From assembly GCF_900496995.4 (NCBI RefSeq), contig NC_044029.1, forward strand, positions 10,664,001 through 10,728,000: DNA of 64,000 nucleotides. Direction: 5' to 3'. Shown here in pieces: positions 23,959-35,074 of this stretch. The notes under the pieces were generated by a model, which saw only the letters and a list, made by a program, of their open reading frames with translations, had not been told where the DNA came from and ran no database searches. Positions within the stretch are counted from its first letter, which is position 1; every line of letters starts with the position of its first letter. Made by a program: the position numbers and the translations under genes. The stretch comes from Aquila chrysaetos chrysaetos. Taxonomy: Eukaryota > Chordata > Aves > Accipitriformes > Accipitridae.

Positions 23959-26921
23959 GTGCGTGCAAGCTCCCCGGCTTCTGGGTGCCAAACCCTACCT
24001 CCAACCGTATGCTCGCCTTCCTCTGTTAGGCTAATGAGTATTTTATGTCTCTGGTTCTTGATTTCAGATTGCCTTAATTACATCACCTGGCTTCTGCCTC
24101 CACCCAGACTCCAGCCCGGGGCCTCACTACGAGGCTTGCAACACCCGTGTCCCGTCATAACAGTCTACGCGGACAGGTGCAGACAGACGGCAGCTTGTTT
24201 CGCTGGTGCTCCAAGCTGGGCAGAAACAAGCTAGCTTTGTTTCTACATTTGTACCTACACTTGTTTGTACCTACATTACCTGAAAGGAAGAGCTCTTTTA
24301 TTTCCAGACAAGATACACAGCAGCTTGGAGCACAGACAAACCGAATCCGTCTCTGTCTATGCTTGCTCAGTTAGACATACTGTGTAAACCTACACTAACT
24401 TTTAGGGTACTGAGGAAATTTAAATACTGAAAAGAGACAGACTGTGTAGATGTCTCAAATGTTTGCCCAGACATTGAGCAGCATCCCTCGTGACACACAG
24501 GTAGACAGAAATCTACCGTGTGGGTCAGAGGGGACCAAGGCAGAAAGATTTCTACTAAACTTTCTAAAAGCTGGTTTTAGCTTACCTGAGAACATTATCT
24601 ATGTCCACCATGACATTCGGGTGAAGCATAGCAACTGTATTTCATTACATTTGGGTATCGACCAAATTCTAGTCTCAAGCCCACTTCTGTGAATTAGGTA
24701 TCTCTGTTTCAGTAGAGTTAGTCTGGACTTTCTCAGAATATGTATTTCTACAAGTGAAACCCAAATCTTCTACCTAAAGTACTAAAATTTGAAGTTCAGA
24801 CCTTTATCCAGTGTAGTTGCAATAAATTTATACCAGCTACTGATATGATCCTCTGTAACTTCCATGCCAGCAGATGAAACATCAACAGATACAGAAGATG
24901 CCAGAAAGATGTGCTTGAGCTACCTTAAAACTAACTAGCTTGGCTACTGGTAGTAGTGTACCCAGAGTTGCATAAAGCTCAAGTGTAAGCTAAGTTAGGC
25001 TAGATTTAAGTTAGACTACCAGAATTTTGCAGCTTAGGCTGAGCTCTGTGCTTGCATAGCTTGTACCCAAGCTGGGCAACACAAACCTAACAAAGCCACT
25101 GTAGACTGGAATCATTAAAGCAAATGTTGAATCTAAATGGTGCCTATTTTATGGCAGTTTTAAAAGCAGCTGAAGCATTTATTAACTTACAAATTGTTTC
25201 TAATACCCTAGTACCTCAATGGGACCACTCATAAATGCTGTACAGTGTGAACAACAGTGGCAGGATCTGACCATAAACGCTTTCAGGCATGTGAGAGAGA
25301 CAGAGATTTTTGTGCTTTTGTTTCTAGGTAACTGCCTGGTTTTGTTTAACTGTGTTCTGATTATGGTATGGAGCTCATTTAACACTGTATGGGCAAATGG
25401 CATGCTTTATGTTATATTTAGCTTTATCTCTCTACGTATGAGGACCACGTGGGGTAATTGCTTCTTTGAGGCCTGACCCTCATCTCCTTCCTAAAGCTGA
25501 AGTGTGAATCTGTGGGAATGTTATATAACAGGGGAATGGGATTCCAGATCTGCTATAATATGTTTAACCTGAATAAATAGTCAGGCTGGAAATTGTCTGT
25601 GTGTTGTATAACCCCATCATAAGTTAACATACAATTAAATTTCAGATTTTGGAACTTATACTGGAAATCATTTACTTGCGTAAATAACTCCAGTGGGATT
25701 CAGTGGGATATTAGTGGGAGCTAATACAAACTCACTAAAACAAGTAGGAGTTCCTAAATCGAGCCTTGAGTGTTTTAAATAAAAATGAATTAATGCATCG
25801 AGACATTCTCTAATGTGACCTATGTATGCATCACCTATACAATTATTATACTTCTAGAAGAAATTGACATTAAAACTACTGCATATATTTTGGGTATAAA
25901 ATATTAAGAAATGTGTTTCCCTTTGTGCTTACTGTTACTGCAGAGAAGTGTGAGTGTTATATGACGGTGATTGTATGCAGGATACGGTTGCAGGATATTC
26001 CTGTTTTGTGTGGGGAACCGCCTGGTGTCTCTTTGAAAGTAAGGATCTTTTAAATATACTATGCAGAAAAGCAGCAACATAGATTTTGAATTTTAAGTAT
26101 GGATTAGCTATTTTTTACAGAAAGAAGACATTGGAATGGTACTTTAAGCTATTAATTTTTTACACTGTTTCCTTTTCTATAGCAGTTAGGCCTCTTCTCC
26201 AATTTTATCTAAATGCAAAGTGATGAGACAGTAGGGCCAGATCGTTCTCCTTTTGAAGTAATTGGTTGCCATTTATTTTCCTGGGAGTAACACTGTGATT
26301 TTATCAAGATCATAAGATTTAATATTATGCACAATTTCAAAAATATGCAAAACCTAAGTTTTTTAAATATAGGGGCCCACAGAACTGTAACACAGACATT
26401 TTAGCACAGAAATCACTTTAGTGTTTTTTAACACACAAGAGTGTTTGTGTTTTTTCAGAGCACTCCTTGCTCGATCAAAATTCCTACTGCAAAAGAAGCT
26501 GCAGCATTGGGTGCTTTATCTCCGGCAGACTTTTATATCTTTATTAAGGCTTTAATTTAAATCTTTTAAATCTTACATTGGGAACACCGGGAGTGGAAAG
26601 ATTCTAATTAATGTGATCAAAATTCTTTATTCAGCTCTTGAGGTTTAAATACAAATCGAGGTCAGAAATGCAAAATTAAGAACTTAGAGTTATTTATCCC
26701 ATGTAAAATCAAGATTCAGGTGCAGAGCCAGAAATGTTCCAACTTCCTGTTAGTTATTCTACTTATCAGCCCACAGTCCTAAATAAGTAATCAAAATGTT
26801 AATAACCAAAATAATCAAAACAATTCAATTTTAAAATCGCATCCTTAAGCTATAATTATATATACAAGTAGAAAGTTAATTTTACTGTTATTAATCTAGT
26901 TGAAATAATGTCATTTCACAT

Positions 26922-26934
26922 CTATCTATCTATC
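26922..26934 (+). repeat. Short (CTAT)n tract
   Basis: About three CTAT units; probably too short to be highly variable. Confidence 0.7.
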
Positions 26935-29900
26935 CACTCATTTGTCTTAAAATAAGTGTAATGTAGAACTTTTCTAGGAGCAGCCTTTACTTTCTTGAGC
27001 CAGTTCCATTAGAGGGACAGAGCAACAAAATGCACATAAATAAAAATAGAAATCAAGGAATGCTTAATGCAACCTGGAGCCAAGTGTCTGATCTCAACAA
27101 AATCAGTGTTTCAGATCTCAGTTAGTGCTTGAAGTAAAAATACACTATGACTGTTTCGTAATCATAACGAAGTAGCTATAGCAGTGCTGCGCGCAGGGAA
27201 GTGACCATGACCCAAACGTGCCCGGCAGGACGGGGCAGACGGACGTGGGAGGTGAATTTGCCGGGTGCGTTGCCCGGTTGTGGCTGGGGGGTGAGTTTCT
27301 GTTGGGGTCCTGGCTCGCTTCACGCTGCTGTTGCTGTACTCCCAGGGCTTCATTTTTAAAATGAAGACTGCCAAGAAGGAGAAAGTTATTTTTGTTATTT
27401 AATATGAAAATGATCTAGCCCTCCACTCACTATCGTGTTTGCAGAGAGTCCAATTTGCTAGCTGCTACGTGGAAACAAACAGAAAGTGAAATGAAGACAG
27501 ATACATTACCTCCATGGAGAAGACAAAATGGTGGGTAAAGGAGTGTGGGGAATTAACTTGGCAGTGCTCCCTTGCCTTACTCTAGTTAGCAGATTTATTT
27601 TCCACAAGCCAGAATCTTGGTCCAAAGGACACCAAACCATTAAAGAACCCTTCCGAGAGAGGAAAAATAATGACTTAATGGTCACAGCTAGAACTACAGG
27701 TGAGATTTCATGTGATGGCTGAGCCTACATAATGTCTCCCTGCTTCTAAGGAGAGTGACTCTGTCCTTCCCCAGGCCTGGCCACGCACTCCCGTCTCTTT
27801 TGGAAGCCTCCTGTCACCCTGTGATGAGTCTGCTCAGTTTGCTAGACCAGCAGAAAATAACGCTCTGGTGGGAAGAAGCTGCTTTTGAGTTACTTTAAGC
27901 ATCTGCTAAAGGAAAAGGATTTTTACGGGTCCCTTCTCAATGGGGCCTTTTGAGTTATCGTGATGACTGAACGGGGGAGTTGCAGGCCAGCAAGCCAATT
28001 TAGGAATGGTTAGGAAATGTGATTTCAGCAGATGAGGGTTGAAAGTCATAAGCTTGTCAAACGAGAGGCCAGTTAAGAAGATTCTGAAGGGTACATCTGT
28101 GTGCATTCATGACAGAGACGTTAGAGCTTCTGGAGTACCTTAGCGTTACATTAGTGGTTGCTGCAGACTAATGTTGCCTCAGATTAATTGTCTCAATTAA
28201 GTCACTCTTCTTTTGAATTGACACGATGAAGCAATTCAATTTCTTTATGGCCTTGTGCTAAGGAACAATAGGAGGCCACCAAAGGAGTCACTTGATGGTT
28301 TGGGATGACGTCTGATCAGTTAAGCTGTAGCCTGAGGGGTTACCTACAGAAGAAGTAACTTTCCGTAGCAAAAACAGGGCTAGTAACAAATACAGGGGAC
28401 AGAAAAACAGTAGTGGAAGCATTTATTAGGACAACAAATTACCAGAAAAAGTGATTTCTGAGCAAGGAAACTGCTTTCAGTTGCTTGTTTCTGTTGTATT
28501 CAGGGAAACAGGTCTTTATGAATATTCTTATAAATAAACATTGCTATAGTCCATCAGCCAGTTCTCTTTTTAAAAAAAACCACTTGCTTTTCCTTTTAAC
28601 GGCTGTCTGAATAGGCTACAGGACGACATTATTTTTGTCACTGATATAGGTGCGTTACTTATGTTACTGCATTGCTAAGACTAAACATGATGTGAGCGCA
28701 CAGTTATGTCATATGCTCTGCTGGCTCATAAAAATAGAGCCTGTAGGCACCATGAGCAGCAGGGCATACTCCTAGATGCCCAAAATCCAATCCAAGCCAA
28801 GCCAATTGTTCAGCCACACAGAGATTTCAGCATTTTCAAACCCCAAGTTAGACAAAGGACACTTTCATATACCAAAACAAATGTTTCAAAAGGAAATTCA
28901 TACACCTCCTGGTAGCAGAAAGGCAGAAATCTAAGTGTCACAGCTGTCAATAACCCTCGAGTGTATGGATATTTGCATTGTGAGTGAGAAGCTAGAACAG
29001 GATGTCTTTCATTTCTCTTTGTCCAAATTGCCCTCCTGCAGCCCTGGGAGTATGTTTCTCAGCTGTGATATGTTCAGAATGCAGCTCAGAGGGAACATCT
29101 TGCATGCATTTCAGAGGGACAGGTCATTGCCTTCCCCCTCAGTATTTAAATCGCACATTTCAATAGTACGCTCCTTGACTTGAGCCACACACAACAGTGG
29201 AAAAGAAACACTTCACCTGCAGAAATGCTGAACAGGGTTCATAAGATTACGTGGCCTTTTGGACATCAGAATAAACCAAAGATATGTGTTCTCAACAGCA
29301 AGAGGCCAAAATGGACAACTCTCATGGCAGAGTGTCTCGCACCGTGTCTACATCCATATACATGCAGCATTCCCAGGACTGCAGAGACTGAATAGAAACA
29401 GAGCGCCTGTATTTCTGTTACACAACATACGGCTCAGTTCTGTTTTTTCTGAAGTGACTAGGCAAAACTTAATTGAAAGTAAGACTGGTTTTCGAAAGTC
29501 AATTTTATAAATAAGTGTATTTCCCTATTTCTAAAGGACATGGTGTTACTTTTTACTAGCCAAGACAACTATTTTTAGCTTAACCCATGCACTGTTGAAA
29601 TTGTCAGTAGACCGAATGCTGTTTTAACAGATGGGTACACGCAGAAGTATGTGAGAGCATCTCTGTGTGAATCAAGTTTAAATGTTAGCTTGCGTTGCCA
29701 TCCAAGAATACGGAGACAGCAATCTGTGTAAAGCTCATGAAAGATGCTGGGAGAATACACCACTGCAAATCTGATTCAGAACTGCATAGTTTATAAATAT
29801 GTGCCCTGGTTGCTATGGTAGTTTTAGTTTTGGTTTCGGTGACTCAGGATTATGCAGCATCAAAAAGTAACCCACCTTGATATGTGGGGTTTCGAGAAGT

Positions 29901-32247
29901 CTGGTTCTTACATAATTTACTTTAAGATTTTGATAGCACTTTGTGCATAGTCTTCTCATCTCTTTTTTGCTGGATAAGGAATGTACCAGAGTTTTCACTG
30001 TCACTTGTATGGGTTTGTCACACAATCGGAGTAGAGAATACACCAGATTTAAAAATAGGAAGGACTACGACTATCAAATAAAAAAATGAAAGAAATGCCT
30101 TATTCTTATGATAAGTATCTCTGTCACAGCCTTTTCATGTTGAAAAAGGCTTTTATATTTTTTTATCCCATCTCTCCTTTTACAATCCGTGATTCTTTAT
30201 AAAAATCTGCAAGATTTAGTAGAAAGTTTTGTGTCAATATATACAGTATTTGTCACTATCTCTTCAAATTACCCATTTTTCCCAGAGCTGGAGTTGATAA
30301 AATTAACTTTGATCTATTAGTTTTCCTCACTGGGGAGAGAAAAATGTTAGGACAAAATTTTTGGAAGCCACACTATGTCTGTTGTTGTTCAAGATGAAGG
30401 ACAAGACAACAATTATCCCTAGGAGGTCAGAAAAAAAATTCTACATCCCTGAAGCTGACTATTTTGGGTTGTGCAAAAGCTTCAGCTGCGTACTTCTGTG
30501 GTCCAGACGCCTGTGTGAAATAGCTTTGAACGATGGCTGTAATGCTTTTAAGAAAAAATGGAAAACCAGAAAGCACACCGATAACAATCTCATTGCTAAA
30601 TCATTTTACTGATCACTTGAACCCTGCCATTAAATTAACTGAAAATATATACATGCATAGATGCTATCTCTGCAACTGTTTACATGGTTACCTCTAGAGA
30701 AAAGTAGCCCTACTGAAATCAGTGCTAGTATTTGCATGTGGAAAATTACACATTCAATCACCTTTAGTGCTATGTATATACACGAAAACAAAGGATTTCA
30801 CAGCACATCTGTTGTGTTGGGTAGTCTGGTAGAGATACATCAAAATAGCCTGACAGAACTAGGTCTACTCAGTGTGTCCTTAAGTTCCACACATCAGGTA
30901 CCTAAAATGGTAAGTCTCTCTTGTTAGCACACTATTATTATTGTAAACACACATGCACACTTACGCAGTTACCAAATTCAATCTTGTGATACTGTCTTGC
31001 AGCAATGACTGGTTTAGGACAAATTTTATACTCACCTTCAATACGGTCTTCAAAGAGAGGCTTAATATAGAGGGTTTGGTCTAACCCTCTCCACAGATGA
31101 ATTTCACCCTCCATGCTTAGGTAGATAATTGGAAAAGAGTATCAGATTTCACCAGCAAATATTATTGGTAATTGTATATGCTTATCTCAATTAGTACTGA
31201 ATTAGAAGCTGTAGACGGTCTCATCTCTGCTCAGCTACACTGCTTTTACAATGAAATTGAATGACATCAAACTGGTAGGATGGGGTAAAGAATATGGCCC
31301 GGTATGCCTTTGCTGTTGAAGTTATAAATGTGTATGTGAGATATGAGATAGGAAAAATACAGGAATTAAAAACAAGTTTTAAAAAAAAATATTATTTTTA
31401 TTACTTTTATCATTATTCCCTTTTTGTTCTGAATTTTGTCGAATACAGAAAATGTGAACAATTGCAGAGATTCAACAGTTTACATGAATGACAGCTCTAC
31501 TTTTTGCTTAAGGAAGACCATATGCTTTGCTAGATCACATTCAAGGACCACATATAATTTACTGCAGAGCAAACAGCTATCTGGGAAGGGCATATATACT
31601 CCATATATATGGAATATCTGAATTTCAGCTGGCTGCACAAATGAATTATATGTTGCCTGTGGAGTCTGTAAAAAGCCTCAAACATAACATAACTCCCAAA
31701 TGAGGTGCAACCCAAAAAAATGAGAGTCAAGGAAAAATAAAGTCAAGAACGTAGAACATACAAACTGCTGCAGTGTAAGGAAAGGTATTTGCTGAAGTTC
31801 TCTGAAAAGCTGGAGCTGAATCAGTGAAAAAATGCCCTGGAGAAAGAAACAAAAGGAAAGTACTAGATCTGGTCTTTAAAAGCAGACTGTATGATACTTA
31901 AGAACAGAAAAGGACGTGCTTTCTGAGCTCTAGAACCTCTGCATTTTGCTAACGAGCCAAGGAGAGTGAGCTGAAGGTGTTGAAGGAGGATCCGTGACCA
32001 GAAAGAAAAAGCTTAGCTGGAGGAATGAAGTCAAGGAGAGGGGACTGGAGTTCTGATGGAAACCTAAAAACATGCTCCATGACAAAGAAATTCCTAAGAG
32101 AGTGCGTTTTGAATAAGTGCCTATCAATTTGTCTAGAATTACTTTGCTGCTAGTAAAGCACTGGATTTACATATTGCTTGCTGAAATCAGTGTATTACAT
32201 TCTTCAGCTATGTGGTTTCTTTGAAGAGTCAAATTTTCAGACAGCCA

Positions 32248-32270
32248 ACTGAGAGAGAGAAAGAGAGAAG
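32248..32270 (+). repeat. (GA)n purine tract
   Basis: A GAGAGAGAGAAAGAGAGAAG tract, a short polypurine microsatellite upstream of the CpG island. Confidence 0.85.
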
Positions 32271-34129
32271 CAGCATGTTGGGGAGGGTACATGTAAAATA
32301 TCAGAGACATCTGGGGAAGGAGGACTCAGCTTTCATCTTGTGTTAGCTTTTTCTGGGTTATAGTTTTCAGCTCCTTAGGAAATGGCACTGGATTGAGAGC
32401 CTCTCCCCAGGGAAGTTTGCCCACGAGGACAGGACCACAGCACGTGGCTGGAGCCGGCACAAATCCCCTCCTTAGACGCGAGTCTGTCGATGCAACGAAG
32501 CTCCCGGCTGGTAACTGTCCATACTGGGCCGATGGTACCAGCGCTATGCCAAAGCACAACTCAGTCACCCGCGTGAGTAATAAACACCGCAAAGACTGCT
32601 TCTGAAGTGCATTATGCAGAGTCAGCCTTAGTTTCAAACCCAGGAGCCTAAACTGTACCTCCGGATAGTCACACAGGCTGTCAATGGGAAGGTATAAATT
32701 AGGTGCCAGGTAATTGTTCATCCACCTACTCAGACTGCAAATCTTGCCCTGGCAAATCCTCCATCTTGACTACAAGATGTCGCCTTTTGTTCACAAGTGC
32801 ATTGCGCCTGCAAATTGTCAGTGCACTGTATCTCATGCATTGCTATATGAGTAAATCTGATGGATACTACGGAAATATCTCCAGATGAAAATTCGTTTTG
32901 AAAGACATTAAGAACAACGCATTGCTGCAGGTACCTTACAACTACTACTTTTTGTGAAATGCCGCTGACATTTTTATCAATAAAAATGGAAATAGGAAGC
33001 CCGAGTAGGCTGTGAGACTGCCCACCATAGGGAGACATTCTAATTAGAGAAGAACAAACCATGCAAAATTTGAAGTGTATGAGGTCTGGTGACCCTCTTA
33101 AACTATTCTTTGTTCCCTATAATTAGGTGAAAATAAAACTTTCTTTCCAGGAAGTTTAAAACCACATTTTTCCCCCCCCGAGATGATTCAATTTAAAACA
33201 AAATACGTATTACTCTTAGCAAAAGAAAACATGCTACGCATGGAAGAAAATTTACTACATGTAATAGCTCGGTTCCTAGAAGTGGCAGCTCCGAACAAAT
33301 ACATTTCAGTCTTTGCATCTTCAAATGCTGTATGCTTTCGAACTACTTGTTTTCTCCCAACAGAAAAGATGGTTGGGCTACCCCAGGTTTTCCGATAACG
33401 GAATTGAACTTTAAGTAAAACAGACGACAAGCACAGGGATTTGTCCACCGTCACGTGGAAGCGTCAGGGCAAATGGGAGACGACGGCGCTCTTGCACAGC
33501 AAGCTGCCCTAACGCCGCCACGCCTAACCCCCCCAAAACGAAGGATCCTCAGCGAGTCGCCCCGTTTCTGTCCTTCTTTCCCCCAGCGGCTGCATCCGCC
33601 CTGTTGGCCAAGGCAGGCAGAAGCGCAGACGTTGTTGCGCGTGAGGCGGCGGTGGCCGGCGGGGACAGGCAGCGCCCTGCCCTCAGCTGCCCGCCTGAGG
33701 TGGGGGAGCACGGCGCTAAGCACCCGCCTTCGGTTTTGGGGTCTAAGGCCTACACCGGGCGCCCCGATAAACGACACCGCTCCCTCTCCACACACGCTTC
33801 GTCCCGCAGAAGGCCGTCCCCGGTGACGGCCCTTTTCCCGGCAAGGCCCTCGTCGCTTTTCGAGCGCCTTTTTTCGGCCCTGACGGCAGACCAAGGCCGC
33901 AGCGGGCGAAGGCCGGTGCCCCGGCCACCCCTGAGGCGAGGCCCCGGGGCAGGCGGCAGCGGGGTCCGCTCCCGCCGGGCGCCTGTCGGCCGGGCTCTTG
34001 CCCCGTGGTGGCGGGGATTTCCGCGCCGAGCGGGGCAGGGGAAGCCGGTGATCCCCTTCGGCTGAACTCTCGAACTCACGGGCCCGGCATGAGGCAAACC
34101 GAGCCGGCCTCGCCCGCCCCACTCACAAC

Positions 34130-34350
34130 ACAGGCGGCGGCGGCGGCGGCGGCGGCACTCCCCCGCCCCGCCCCCCGCTGACGCCCCGCCCCCGGCTGAC
34201 GCCCCGCCCCTCCTCCCGCCGGCCACGCCCCCCCGCCCGCCAGTGACGCCACCCGCCGCGCCCGTCCCCCGCCCTCTCGCGTCACTCGTGTCACGCCCCG
34301 CCCCGCCCCGCCTCCTCTCAGCCCCGCCTCCGGTAAATCTCGCGGGATTA
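34130..34350 (+). promoter_or_regulatory. Probable core/proximal promoter of PPP1R12A with GC boxes and CRE-like half sites
   Basis: Multiple CCCCGCCCC GC boxes (for example 34,161-34,176 and 34,295-34,312) fit Sp/KLF binding. TGACG half sites of the CRE/ATF type occur at 34,179, 34,197 and 34,244, with the reverse form CGTCA at 34,280. A TCTCGCGGGA at 34,338-34,347 is one base from the palindromic TCTCGCGAGA element found in many TATA-less CpG-island promoters. A TATATAG at 34,479-34,485 is too close to the start codon to be a likely TATA box, because it would leave a leader of only about 20 bases. The transcription start cannot be fixed from sequence alone. Confidence 0.5.
34133..34156 (+). 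repeat. (GGC)8 trinucleotide repeat in the promoter
   Basis: Eight tandem GGC units lie directly upstream of a run of GC boxes in the CpG island. They are probably upstream of the transcription start, but that depends on where transcription begins. Confidence 0.9.
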
Positions 34351-34430
34351 TGCTAAAGAGGCCGCCGCCGCCGCCGCCGCCCCGCCCCTCCCGTTCCCTC
34401 CCGCCCTGCGCCCTCCGCCTGGGTGGGTGA
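34350..34430 (+). other. Upstream ORF (26 codons) in the presumed PPP1R12A 5' leader
   Basis: An ATG at 34,350 with A at -3 opens a 26-codon frame ending at TGA 34,428-34,430, about 100 bases before the main start. It is the only ATG I see between 34,350 and 34,533. Its codons run through the (GCC) repeat in the CCG frame and would give a short run of about seven prolines followed by an Arg/Ser/Pro-rich tail. It matters only if the transcript starts upstream of 34,350, which I infer from leader lengths typical of this gene and cannot see directly. Confidence 0.4.
34361..34382 (+). repeat. (GCC)7 trinucleotide repeat in the presumed 5' UTR
   Basis: Seven uninterrupted GCC units lie about 150 bases upstream of the PPP1R12A start codon and overlap the small upstream ORF. 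GCC/CGG runs in 5' leaders are length-polymorphic in many vertebrates. Confidence 0.9.
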
Positions 34431-34532
34431 GCGAGCGAGGGCGAGTGCGGGCCGCGGTGCGCTGTGGGATACTGGCGGTATATAGTCTATCCTCGGTGCG
34501 GCGTTAGCTGAGGGGCCAGGCAGGAGCGGGGT

Positions 34533-34769
34533 ATGAAGATGGCGGACGCCAAGCAGAAGCGGAACGAGCAGCTGAAGCGTTGGATCGGCTCCGAGACCGA
34601 CCTGGAGCCGCCTGTGGTCAAGCGCAAAAAGACCAAGGTGAAGTTCGACGACGGCGCCGTCTTCCTGGCCGCCTGCTCCAGCGGGGACACCGAGGAGGTG
34701 CTGCGGCTGCTGGAGCGGGGCGCCGACATCAACTACGCCAATGTGGACGGGCTCACCGCGCTCCACCAG
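34533..34769 (+). CDS. PPP1R12A: Exon 1 coding part of PPP1R12A (myosin phosphatase targeting subunit 1, MYPT1), partial gene
   Basis: MYPT1 targets the catalytic subunit PP1-beta/delta to myosin II, so the holoenzyme dephosphorylates myosin light chain and relaxes smooth muscle or the cytoskeleton. The 79 residues seen here start MKMADAKQKR and end at ALHQ, which by recollection matches vertebrate MYPT1 almost residue for residue. Visible parts are the N-terminal helix (about 1-34), the PP1-docking RVxF-type motif KVKF at residues 35-38, ankyrin repeat 1 (about 39-68) and the opening of repeat 2 (DGLTALHQ). The reading frame is open to a CAG|GT donor at 34,769/34,770, so the intron is phase 0, at the point where I recall human exon 1 ending. 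Later exons (the remaining ankyrin repeats, the inhibitory phosphorylation sites and the leucine zipper) lie beyond the window. Residue choices such as EEVLRLLERG look avian. The annotated start is the first ATG, at 34,533; a second in-frame ATG at 34,539 has the better context. Confidence 0.97.
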
Positions 34770-34864
34770 GTCGGTGCGGAGCCGTTCCCGCCGCCCGGGG
34801 CGGGGGCTGCGGGTGTGTGTGGGGAAGCCTTGGCCGAGCTCGGCGGCGGGACAGGCGGGGAAGG

Positions 34865-34881
34865 CCCCCCCCCCCCCCCCC
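34865..34881 (+). repeat. Poly(C) run, 17 bases, at the start of intron 1
   Basis: An uninterrupted C run about 100 bases past the exon 1 donor, within the CpG island. The exact length is likely to vary and to be hard to sequence. Confidence 0.9.
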
Positions 34882-35058
34882 GCTCCGTTCCCGGCCCGTG
34901 AGGCGGTGGAGGAGGAAGGGGCCGGAGGCGGCTGCTCTCCCCTCCGCTGGGGGGTGTCGGGGCGGGGAGGGGCCGGCGGAGCGGGGCGGGAGGCGGCGGC
35001 GACCGGGGTCAGGCTCGGGGGCGGGCGGGCTGGAGGGGCGAGAGGCTGCGAGGCTGCG

Positions 35059-35074
35059 CCCCCCCCCCCCCCCC
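35059..35074 (+). repeat. Poly(C) run, 16 bases
   Basis: A second long C run about 180 bases after the first, in the GC-rich start of intron 1. With nearby G runs it offers potential for G-quadruplex formation on the minus strand. Confidence 0.9.

Larger units (their letters stand above)
23959..33439. other. Intergenic, upstream of PPP1R12A, no gene recognised
   Basis: AT-rich DNA leading to the CpG island. There are two small GC/CpG-enriched patches, at about 27,180-27,330 and 32,390-32,580. The latter overlaps open frames of up to 131 codons with no recognisable similarity. Otherwise only simple tracts are seen. Confidence 0.6.

Noticed and set aside
23707..24234. 175-codon plus-strand open frame with a Leu-rich, signal-peptide-like stretch
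   Set aside because: The frame runs through the CR1 3' tail at 23,880, and the Leu-rich stretch comes from a CTG/CTC-rich low-complexity segment.
33451..34122. 223-codon minus-strand open frame in the CpG island
   Set aside because: Arg/Ala/Pro/Gly-rich, low complexity and no recognisable domain; overlapping frames of similar length exist on both strands, as expected where stop codons are scarce.
34479..34485. TATATAG as a TATA box for PPP1R12A
   Set aside because: It lies only 48 bases before the ATG, giving an implausibly short leader, and the setting is a CpG island promoter.
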